The notes under the pieces are model-generated. The model saw nothing but the letters and a program-made list of their open reading frames with translations. It was not told where the DNA came from and ran no database searches. The position numbers and the translations under genes are program-made. A DNA stretch of 57,777 nucleotides. It comes from Candidatus Microgenomatus auricola (lineage in GTDB: Bacteria; Patescibacteriota; Patescibacteriia; SBBC01). Positions 39,768-47,619 of the stretch are shown here, piece by piece; position 1 is the first letter of the stretch, and each line of letters begins with the position of its first letter. The DNA is taken from positions 1-57,777 of the forward strand of contig SBBC01000033.1 of the NCBI GenBank assembly GCA_005239865.1, written 5' to 3'.

Positions 39768-41396
39768 TTGCCCACCGTGATGAACCAACGCTGGCAGCTC
39801 GTTGGTGTGTTTGCGGTCGTGGTGTTGGTTGCGCTCACGGCGTATTTCTGGAATCTCGGAGTGTCATCGATTGCCAACGCCGACGAGGGCGTGCACGCAC
39901 TGGTCACGCGAGAGCTCCGCGAATCAGGCGACTGGCTGACCTTGCACATCCGCGGGGTCGAGTACTTTCGGAAACCGCCGCTGTCATTCTGGATTCGCGG
40001 CGTCACGCAGTTGGCGCTGGGTGAAAATGAGTTCGCCACCCGGCTGCCGTCGGCGCTGGCCGGCGCGGGGACGACGTTGCTGATCGCGTGGTGGGCCTGG
40101 CTCTGGACGCGGCGCTGGCCGGCGGCGCTCGTCGCTGGGGTCATGTTTCCGCTTTTACCAGTCACGTTCACCCACACCTTTCGCACCGGCGAAACGGACG
40201 GCCTCCTGATATTTTTCCTGACGCTGGCCGCGTGGCTGTTCTGGCGAAGCGTCAAAACACCGTGGCTCGTAGTGCCTGCGGCCGGCGTGATCGGCTTGGC
40301 CTTCATGACGAAATCAGTGGCCGCGGGCGTCGTGCCGATTGGGTTTATGCTGACGTTGTGGCTGCAACGAAAATGGCCATACACTTGGAAGCACGTGGTG
40401 CTGACAGTTGTCCTGTTCCTGGCGGTGATTTTGCCGTGGCACGTTTACGAATATGCGAAGCACGGACAGAAGTTTTGGAACGAGTACGTCGGCTATCATA
40501 TTCTCCAGCGCGTCGAGGAACGGTTGCACGTCACGCCGAAAACCCACGGACCGTTCTGGTACCCGAGCGCGCTCGAACGCGGCATGTTCCCGTGGTCGTG
40601 GTTGGTCGTGCCGGCCTTGGCGCTGGCAATCGTCAGGGTGAGAAAACGCGAGGATGATGCATTCGTCCAGACTTTTCTCTTGGCTTGGGGCGTCGGCACG
40701 GTCGTCCTGTTCTCGCTGGCGGCCACGAAGCTGGCTTGGTACATCGCCCCGGCCTATCCGGCCCTGACCTTGCTCTTGGCGCGATTCCTGACACAACCGT
40801 TCTGGTCGCTGCCGCGCTGGCTGCTTGTGTTGAGCGTCGCGGCGGCAGTCGGTTACCTCATGCGGGTCACTCAACAATTCCAGACCGGTGCCAGCAAGTA
40901 CCTGTCGTTCGACTTCCTGCCCGCCTGGGTGAGCGTCAGCGCGATGGTGGTTGTGGCGGCGGGGGTCCTGACGATGGCCTATCGGAAATCAACGGCCGCG
41001 GGTCAACGGACGCTCAAAGTCATGGCCTTGCTCCTCGTGCTGCACATGGCGCTGGTCAGCGCCGCGCTGTTCTCGCGGAACGTCCGGAGAATCTACGACA
41101 GCCCGTTCCGCGTATTTCGCAACGAGGCCGTGGCGCGCGATCCGAAGGCGAACGTCTACATCTACGACATCGGTTATTATACCAGTCCGCTGGCCCACCT
41201 CTACCTGGTCGGTCCGCGGCAACAGCGGATACTCACGCCGCTGCGGGAACAGCCCGACAAACTGCAAGAAATCTTGGCCAGCCGAGCCGGCGCTTTCGTC
41301 ATTTTTGAGAAGACCAGGGAACATGAGCTAGAGGGACTGGCCGATTTGGAAAAAATCAGTGAATTTGGATCGCTCGCGCTGTACCGAGTTCGATAA
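39768..41396 (+). CDS. GT39-like (PMT/ArnT) membrane glycosyltransferase
   Basis: ANADEGVHALVTRELRESGDWLTLHIRGVEYFRKPPLSFW; polytopic; start may be 39780. Confidence 0.85.
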   Translation: MPTVMNQRWQLVGVFAVVVLVALTAYFWNLGVSSIANADEGVHALVTRELRESGDWLTLHIRGVEYFRKPPLSFWIRGVTQLALGENEFATRLPSALAGAGTTLLIAWWAWLWTRRWPAALVAGVMFPLLPVTFTHTFRTGETDGLLIFFLTLAAWLFWRSVKTPWLVVPAAGVIGLAFMTKSVAAGVVPIGFMLTLWLQRKWPYTWKHVVLTVVLFLAVILPWHVYEYAKHGQKFWNEYVGYHILQRVEERLHVTPKTHGPFWYPSALERGMFPWSWLVVPALALAIVRVRKREDDAFVQTFLLAWGVGTVVLFSLAATKLAWYIAPAYPALTLLLARFLTQPFWSLPRWLLVLSVAAAVGYLMRVTQQFQTGASKYLSFDFLPAWVSVSAMVVVAAGVLTMAYRKSTAAGQRTLKVMALLLVLHMALVSAALFSRNVRRIYDSPFRVFRNEAVARDPKANVYIYDIGYYTSPLAHLYLVGPRQQRILTPLREQPDKLQEILASRAGAFVIFEKTREHELEGLADLEKISEFGSLALYRVR

Positions 41397-41444
41397 TTTC
41401 GCCAACTGTATCCAGAATTACATTAACTGCAGAGGCCAAAGGGG

Positions 41445-41473
41445 TTGACAAAACTATCACACCGACGTACCAT
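41445..41473 (+). promoter_or_regulatory. putative sigma70-type promoter for 3D-domain gene
   Basis: TTGACA-N17-TACCAT. Confidence 0.5.
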
Positions 41474-41487
41474 ACGTAAAGTTTTCT

Positions 41488-41516
41488 AAAACCTGCGGGT
41501 CATCCCGCGAGTTTTT
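41488..41516 (+). terminator. intrinsic terminator/attenuator-like hairpin
   Basis: AAAAC-ct-GCGGG-tcat-CCCGC-ga-GTTTT(T). Confidence 0.55.
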
Positions 41517-41566
41517 GAACCCGGATTTTTCATGCCCAATCCGGCACTTACCAGTAGCGCAACTCC

Positions 41567-42082
41567 ATGATTCGACTACGACGATTTGTCCGACGAAACA
41601 GAAGGAAGTTGTACATTTACATAGCGCTTCTGTCCCTAGCTAATTTTTTAGTCCCGCACCCAGCTTCGGCCAAATCATTGCTGTCAGATGCGGAGACGCC
41701 AGTCGCGGAGGTAGTACCGGAACAGTCAGTGCCGACCATGAGCTGGCGTGAGGATCGACCGCTGTTCCCGGTGCCAGCCAACCTACCGGTGCAACGTACG
41801 GTTTGGGTTACGGCCACCGCCTACACCCCATCAGTTGATGAAACTGACAGCGATCCGCGGACCACGGCTTCCGGTGCAAAAGTAGATGATGGCGTGATCG
41901 CCTTTAACGGCCTATCGTTCGGCACGAAAGTGCGCTTACCCGATCAGTACGGCGATAAAATATTTATCGTCCTCGATCGAATGAGCCCGCGTTACGGTAA
42001 TCGGTACATCGATATCTGGATGCCGACCAAGCAAGAAGCGAAGCAATGGGGCGTGAAGTCGGTCCGGATGGAAATACTTTAA
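41567..42082 (+). CDS. secreted 3D-domain (RlpA/MltA-like) protein
   Basis: VTATAYTPSVDETDSDPRTTASGAK...VLDRMSPRYGNRYIDIWM; N-terminal hydrophobic segment. Confidence 0.8.
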   Translation: MIRLRRFVRRNRRKLYIYIALLSLANFLVPHPASAKSLLSDAETPVAEVVPEQSVPTMSWREDRPLFPVPANLPVQRTVWVTATAYTPSVDETDSDPRTTASGAKVDDGVIAFNGLSFGTKVRLPDQYGDKIFIVLDRMSPRYGNRYIDIWMPTKQEAKQWGVKSVRMEIL

Positions 42083-42106
42083 CATCCTTACCAAGGATTA
42101 CCGACC

Positions 42107-42135
42107 TTGATCGTGTCGGAGATTTTTGGTATGAT
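42107..42135 (+). promoter_or_regulatory. putative promoter for tRNA-Cys
   Basis: TTGATC-N17-TATGAT, about 27 nt upstream of the tRNA. Confidence 0.55.
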
Positions 42136-42161
42136 GGCGGGGCTTCATCACCGAGTCAATC

Positions 42162-42236
42162 GGCCTGGTAGCCAAGTGGTAAGGCAAGGGTCTGCAAAAC
42201 CCTTATTCAGGGGTTCGAATCCCCTCCAGGCCTCCA
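42162..42236 (+). tRNA. tRNA-Cys(GCA), CCA encoded
   Basis: Acceptor GGCCTGG/CCAGGCC, anticodon loop CTGCAAA, T-arm GGGGTTCGAATCCCC, TCCA. Confidence 0.95.
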
Positions 42237-42248
42237 ACAGAAATGAGC

Positions 42249-42284
42249 GGCCTGGTGCGGGGCGAATTCCCCTCGTGGCCTCCA
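42249..42284 (+). other. tRNA-Cys-derived minihelix-like fragment (acceptor plus T-arm only)
   Basis: GGCCTGGTGC-GGGGCGAATTCCCC-TCGTGGCC-TCCA versus parent tRNA-Cys 12 nt upstream. Confidence 0.5.
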
Positions 42285-42288
42285 TCGC

Positions 42289-42647
<359 letters not shown>

Positions 42648-42650
42648 CCG

Positions 42651-42792
42651 TCCCGCACCACTTGCCAAATAATTGTGATTTCTGCGCGAGAGTAGTTCAG
42701 TGGTAGAACGCTTCCTTGCCAAGGAAGAGGTCGGGGGTTCGAGTCCCCTCTCTCGCTCCAAGTAAAGTAATTTCTACTCAAGTGGTGCGGGA
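42651..42792. repeat. 14-bp perfect inverted repeat flanking a complete tRNA-Gly
   Basis: TCCCGCACCACTTG (42651-42664) versus CAAGTGGTGCGGGA (42779-42792). Confidence 0.9.
42686..42760 (+). tRNA. tRNA-Gly(GCC), CCA encoded
   Basis: Acceptor GCGAGAG/CTCTCGC, anticodon loop TTGCCAA, T-arm GGGGGTTCGAGTCCCCT, TCCA. Confidence 0.95.
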
Positions 42793-42920
42793 TCACCCGC
42801 TCCAGGACTTTTCCGTAACATATTGAATGGTACGGGATCACCCACTTTTGGGATATGGAAACCCCGATGAACATCCTGTCCATCTGGGCACTACATGGGC
42901 TGGTGAAGATGGCGGTGCTC

Positions 42921-43835
42921 CTACATCCAGTCGGGCACCGGTTCCCCGCACTTCGCACAGCATCGTGAGCGAAGCACGGGAACGTTGCCGTCTGGGGGTA
43001 GGTATCTAGAGGGAATGAACTCTGTGCTCCCGCATCGAGGACAAGCATGCATTCCGGAGTCGCTGGGAGGAGTATGTTCTTCCGCACGAGTGCGGCCGCT
43101 GCTTTCAACGTCGGGATCGGTTTTCGTTGCTTGCTCCGTTCCACTGGAACCACTTAACTCCACGATGATGAAGACAGTATCGAAACCGAGAACGAGCTTG
43201 TTATTCGGGTTGAAGTGGATGTCGAATTCCCACGTGGAGAGCGAGAGCATTCGGCGCCCATCCAAGATTACCGAATGCCAACAGGTCGGATCGTCGTACT
43301 CCTGCTTCATCACTCCAGTTACCGGATGTTCGTTCGACCGTCCGGTGCCAATGACGAACGCAACGTGAGCACAATCCGGAGAGAAGATTGGACCATCGCC
43401 AACGTCACTGAACGGTCCCAAGGGTTGTTGATCAACGTAGACAAACCATGGACCCGGCGATTCCCGCACAGTGATCGTGTCGTACTCGTCGTCCCCCTCG
43501 ATGGTCCTAAGCGGTGGCGCAGCCTTCGGGCTCCACGCCGCGTAGGCGATGTGACGTGAATCAGGTGAGAATGTTGCGCGCTCGATGTGGCAAGCCCAGT
43601 TTTCCAACACCTTGTCAACGAACATTGCCTCCATGTAATACACTTGCCCACCAGAGATTTCCAAGTTGACATCGAACCGTGCGATATCGATGGTCCGCAT
43701 TCCGTCCGGGGACTTGATTGTTTCGAGCAGAGACACTACCGTGCCCGGAAGGTTTCCTGAATGATCTTTGAAATAATCCCTCGCTTGAGGTCCGAATAAC
43801 ACCTCTTTTCGTATCGGTCGGTTACCACGCATCAC
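42921..43835 (-). CDS. TolB/WD40-like propeller protein with C-terminal zinc ribbon
   Basis: ATFSPDSRHIAYAAWSPKAAP, PIFSPDCAHVAFVIGTG; C-term ACPRCG...CCAKCGEPVP. Confidence 0.55.
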   Translation of the reverse strand: MMRGNRPIRKEVLFGPQARDYFKDHSGNLPGTVVSLLETIKSPDGMRTIDIARFDVNLEISGGQVYYMEAMFVDKVLENWACHIERATFSPDSRHIAYAAWSPKAAPPLRTIEGDDEYDTITVRESPGPWFVYVDQQPLGPFSDVGDGPIFSPDCAHVAFVIGTGRSNEHPVTGVMKQEYDDPTCWHSVILDGRRMLSLSTWEFDIHFNPNNKLVLGFDTVFIIVELSGSSGTEQATKTDPDVESSGRTRAEEHTPPSDSGMHACPRCGSTEFIPSRYLPPDGNVPVLRSRCCAKCGEPVPDWM

Positions 43836-43973
43836 GCATCTCCTTGTTGTTCGAGTCCGCGTTGTATAAGGAACACCCCACTGCTTGCGAGCCTACTTGC
43901 GCTCCTGGTAGTTGCCAATCAGGCCTTGATCCGGCCCCCCGCTCCAGTCATCAACTCGATGTACTGGCTGTAC

Positions 43974-44002
43974 TTGACAGCCGTGTTTTGGGCTGTTAAC
44001 AT
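43974..44002 (+). promoter_or_regulatory. promoter of CsoR-Trx-TrxR operon
   Basis: TTGACA-N17-TAACAT. Confidence 0.7.
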
Positions 44003-44017
44003 ACCCCCCAGGGGTAT
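44001..44017. promoter_or_regulatory. CsoR-family-type operator
   Basis: ATACCCC-CCA-GGGGTAT inverted repeat overlapping the -10 and TSS, immediately upstream of the regulator gene. Confidence 0.7.
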
Positions 44018-44020
44018 ATA

Positions 44021-44290
44021 ATGCCAATTTCCCAATTGAAGAAAAGGTCATCCCGCACGGTCGCGGCGCGAATCCACAAGCTGTCCGGACAACTGGAGGC
44101 GATTGAGCGGATGGTCAATGAGAAACGGTCATGCCACGAGCTGCTAGCACAGATCGAAGCGGTCCGGGCCGGCTTGGCCAGCGTGGCCGCGATTTTGGTG
44201 AATGAGGAGATTTGCCGGATGGCAAAAAACAAGCGGCTGGAGCCGCATGACGTGGTCCAACTTACCAGGACGTTTATTGAGCAAACGTGA
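44021..44290 (+). CDS. CsoR/FrmR/RcnR-family (DUF156) transcriptional repressor
   Basis: ARIHKLSGQLEAIERMVNEKRSCHELLAQIEAVRAGLASVAAILV. Confidence 0.9.
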   Translation: MPISQLKKRSSRTVAARIHKLSGQLEAIERMVNEKRSCHELLAQIEAVRAGLASVAAILVNEEICRMAKNKRLEPHDVVQLTRTFIEQT

Positions 44291-44330
44291 GGACGGAGCT
44301 GGGGATGGCGTTTTGGAATTTTGGGCTCAA

Positions 44331-44358
44331 GAGTAAGGAATTAAGAATTACGAATTAA
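44331..44358. repeat. heptamer tandem repeat x4
   Basis: GAGTAAG GAATTAA GAATTAC GAATTAA. Confidence 0.8.
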
Positions 44359-44378
44359 GGCAGGCGAGGGAGAAAACA

Positions 44379-44702
44379 ATGGCGGAAATTACGTTGACCG
44401 ATCAAAGCTTTGAGCAGGAAGTACTGAAAGAGAGGTCAAAACCAGTGCTGGTGGATTTTTGGGCGAAGTGGTGTGCGCCGTGTAAAATGCAGAGCCCGAT
44501 CGTCGAGGAAATCGCCAAGGAATATGAAGGTAAAGCAAAGGTCGGCGGTTTGGAGGTCGACGAAAATCCGGAATTCGCACAGAAGTTCGGGATTTTGTCC
44601 ATTCCGACGCTCGTGATATTCAAGCACGGGAAGGTCGTCTGGCAGGGCGTCGGCTTGCACCGAAAGGAGCAGATCAAGCAGGCGCTGAATTCACAGCTCT
44701 AA
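44379..44702 (+). CDS. trxA: thioredoxin
   Basis: VLVDFWAKWCAPCKMQSPIVEEIA; IPTLVIFKHGK. Confidence 0.95.
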   Translation: MAEITLTDQSFEQEVLKERSKPVLVDFWAKWCAPCKMQSPIVEEIAKEYEGKAKVGGLEVDENPEFAQKFGILSIPTLVIFKHGKVVWQGVGLHRKEQIKQALNSQL

Positions 44703-45677
44703 ATGTACGATGTGATCATCATCGGCGGTGGCGCCGCTGGATTAACCGCCGCCCTCTATGCCGGCCGGCGGGCGCTAAAAACGCTGGTCTTGTCGCAGGA
44801 TATCGGGGGGCAGGCGTCTCTGACGTCGGAGATCGGGAATTACCCGGGCTTCGAGAGCGTTGATGGACTCGAGCTCATGGACAAATTCCGCAAACAGGCG
44901 GAGAAGTTCGGAGCCGAGGTCCGGCTCGAAGAGGCCCAAAGCGTGGAGCGAAACAGCGATGATTTTACAGTCACGACGTCGACCGGTAAATACGAGGCGC
45001 ACGCCGTGATTCTAGCGTTCGGTTTGACGCACAAGCATCTTGATGTCCCAGGCGAAAAACCGTTGATTGGCAAGGGCGTAGTGTTCTGCGCAACCTGCGA
45101 CGCGCCACTTTACAAAGGGAAAAGAGTAGCGGTGGTCGGCGGCGGGAACTCGGCCATGGACGCGGCTTTGCTATTAAGCAAGCTGTGTCCAGAGGTTCAC
45201 CTGTTGAACAAAAATCCGGAACTTCGCGGTGAACACGTTCTCATGGAACGCCTAAAGAAAACCAAGAACGTCACGGTCCACTACAGTGTGACGGTGGAGG
45301 AAGTACTGGGACCAGAGCGCGTTCAGGGGATCAGATTCACCCAAGACGGCCACGCGCAGACGCTCGACGTGGACGGCGTGTTCGTGGAAATCGGATTCAC
45401 CGTGAATTCTAAACTGGTTGACAATCTGGTCGAGCTTGACGACCGCAAACAAGTCATCATCACGAACGACAACGGGACAAGCATCCCGGGCGTGTTCGCC
45501 GCTGGCGACGTGACCACGATCGAACAAAAGCAGATCGTCATCTCCGCCGGCGAAGGCGCGAAAGCGGCGCTAGCTGCTTATCAGTACTTGCAGGCGCGGG
45601 GACTTAAGAAGAAAGCGGCTAAGATCGACTGGGGCGTGAAGACGCCGAAGCATCATGAGTCCGTTACCGTAGAGTAA
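44703..45677 (+). CDS. trxB: thioredoxin-disulfide reductase
   Basis: IIGGGAAGLTAALYAGR; FCATCDAPL; GVFAAGDVT. Confidence 0.95.
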   Translation: MYDVIIIGGGAAGLTAALYAGRRALKTLVLSQDIGGQASLTSEIGNYPGFESVDGLELMDKFRKQAEKFGAEVRLEEAQSVERNSDDFTVTTSTGKYEAHAVILAFGLTHKHLDVPGEKPLIGKGVVFCATCDAPLYKGKRVAVVGGGNSAMDAALLLSKLCPEVHLLNKNPELRGEHVLMERLKKTKNVTVHYSVTVEEVLGPERVQGIRFTQDGHAQTLDVDGVFVEIGFTVNSKLVDNLVELDDRKQVIITNDNGTSIPGVFAAGDVTTIEQKQIVISAGEGAKAALAAYQYLQARGLKKKAAKIDWGVKTPKHHESVTVE

Positions 45678-45688
45678 CAGACAGTGCG

Positions 45689-46963
45689 GTGTCACCCACA
45701 AATTTTTTCCAGAACGTTATGCATGAGCTTCGTCAGGCCGCCGAGATCGGTCATCTGCCGCAGCACGCACTCGAGATCCTGAAACAGCCGCAACGGATTT
45801 TCCAGGTGGCCATTCCGGTTCGGATGGATAAAGGGACGACAAAAATCTTCACCGGTTTTCGCGTCCAGCACAACGACGCTCGCGGTCCCTTCAAGGGCGG
45901 GATTCGTTTTCATCCGCGGACTGATTTGAGCGAAGTCAAAGCGTTAGCCCTCCTGATGTCAATGAAGTGCGCGGCCGTCAATATCCCTTTTGGCGGGGCC
46001 AAGGGCGGGGTGGCGGTTGATCCGAAATCCCTTTCAGCGCGCGAACTCGAGGACTTGTCTCGGGGCTGGGTGCGGGCGATGTACAAGTACTTGGGTCCGG
46101 AAGTGGATATCCCGGCGCCGGATGTCTATACGACGCCGAAGATCATGGCTTGGATGGTTGACGAGTACAGCCGGTTGACCGGCAAGTGGCAGCCCGGCGC
46201 GTTCACTGGCAAACCTCGGGAAATTGGGGGATCAGTCGGACGCGAATCCGCCACTGGCCTCGGAGGAGCAATCATGTTGAAGGCGCTCTTGCAGAAACTT
46301 CGGCGGTCGCCGAGACAGACGACGGTCGCGGTTCAGGGGTTCGGAAACGTCGGCTACCACCTGGCCGAAGAACTCCATCGGACCGGCTACAAAGTCATTG
46401 CGATTTCCGATTCGCGAGGTGGGATCGCTGACCTCCGTCGCCAGGGGATGGATCCGGCGCACGTGCTGGCCACGAAACAGAAGCGGGGAATGATCGCTGG
46501 CGTGTACTGCGTCGGGACAGTTTGCGATTTCAAGAACTACAAAGCCATCTCAAACGAGGACGTGCTGACGATGAAGGTTGACGTGCTCGTTCCGGCGGCT
46601 CTCGAGAACGCGATCACGAAGGACAACGCCGGTCGCGTCCAAGCCAAGATTATCTTGGAGATGGCGAATGGCGCGATTACTTCGGAAGCCAACGCCAAGC
46701 TCCAGCGGAAGAATACGGTCATCGTGCCGGACATCATCGCCAACGCCGGCGGCGTTGTTGGCTCGTACTTCGAGTGGGTCCAGAACTTGACGAACAGCTA
46801 CTGGCCGGAGGAGAAATTCGAACAACGCTTGAGGTCGGTCATGGAAAAAGCCTTCACCAGCGTGTGGTCGATGGGGACGGAGCTAAAAACGAATCTTCGG
46901 GTGGCTGCCTGGATTATTGCGACGCGAAGAATTGCGCAAGCGATTGAGGCACGGGGATGGTGA
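45689..46963 (+). CDS. gdhA: Glu/Leu/Phe/Val dehydrogenase
   Basis: GPFKGGIRFHP; LMSMKCAAVNIPFGGAKGGV; VAVQGFGNVGYHLAEEL. Confidence 0.95.
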   Translation: MSPTNFFQNVMHELRQAAEIGHLPQHALEILKQPQRIFQVAIPVRMDKGTTKIFTGFRVQHNDARGPFKGGIRFHPRTDLSEVKALALLMSMKCAAVNIPFGGAKGGVAVDPKSLSARELEDLSRGWVRAMYKYLGPEVDIPAPDVYTTPKIMAWMVDEYSRLTGKWQPGAFTGKPREIGGSVGRESATGLGGAIMLKALLQKLRRSPRQTTVAVQGFGNVGYHLAEELHRTGYKVIAISDSRGGIADLRRQGMDPAHVLATKQKRGMIAGVYCVGTVCDFKNYKAISNEDVLTMKVDVLVPAALENAITKDNAGRVQAKIILEMANGAITSEANAKLQRKNTVIVPDIIANAGGVVGSYFEWVQNLTNSYWPEEKFEQRLRSVMEKAFTSVWSMGTELKTNLRVAAWIIATRRIAQAIEARGW

Positions 46964-47111
46964 TGCTCGGGTGGGAAACCTACGGTTTCCCCCTCCGATG
47001 CTCCGCTTTTCCCTGTACGGTGTCGCGCTGCCTCGCTCGTCTAGGGTCCCGTCCTTCGGACACCCTGATCCTCGCTCCGGCGGACGCGACAATTGTCTTT
47101 GAAGTAAATCC

Positions 47112-47537
47112 ATGATGCAGAAACTTCATCACTGGCCACTCAAAGCTGTCCACCCGTGGGTGTCGAAGCACTATCACTACGCCGTGGTTGGCGCTTCGGC
47201 CAATCCGGAAAAGTTCGGGAATATTATTTTTTTCGATCTCAAGAACGCCGGCTTTATGGTGACGCCGGTGAATCCCCGCCTACGCGAACTCGGTGGCGTC
47301 AAGGCCGTATCTCGTCTTCAAGATATGATGCCGAAACCAGAGGTGGCAATTGTCGTCGTTCCGCCTGACGTGGGCATGAAAGTGATTGATGATGCGGTTG
47401 AGGCGGGAGTCAAGAAACTGTGGTTCCAGCCGGGGGCCGAGTCGCCGGAACTCCAAAAGAAAACCGCTGACGCCGGCCTGGACGCGATCACCGACGGCTC
47501 GTGCATCATGGTTGTCCGTCGGCAAATCGAACGGTAG
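47112..47537 (+). CDS. CoA-binding domain protein (YccU-like)
   Basis: YAVVGASANPEKFGNIIFFDLKNAGFMVTPVNPRL; KLWFQPGAES. Confidence 0.9.
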   Translation: MMQKLHHWPLKAVHPWVSKHYHYAVVGASANPEKFGNIIFFDLKNAGFMVTPVNPRLRELGGVKAVSRLQDMMPKPEVAIVVVPPDVGMKVIDDAVEAGVKKLWFQPGAESPELQKKTADAGLDAITDGSCIMVVRRQIER

Positions 47538-47584
47538 TCAATCGCGGATCAGTTCCTAACCTTAGCCAAAAAACAAACCCCGGA

Positions 47585-47613
47585 TTGACCAAATTAATAA
47601 AAAGGGATATAGT
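47585..47613 (+). promoter_or_regulatory. strong putative promoter for candidate large ncRNA
   Basis: TTGACC-N17-TATAGT. Confidence 0.65.
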
Positions 47614-47619
47614 CCTAGA

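Noticed and set aside
43930-43945. GCCCCCCGCTCCA as another tRNA 3' remnant
   Set aside because: No matching 5' acceptor strand or arms nearby; resemblance limited to a short CGCTCCA string.
46973-46991. GGGAAACC-tac-GGTTTCCC hairpin after gdhA as a terminator
   Set aside because: No U-tract follows; probably a generic intergenic repeat of unknown type.
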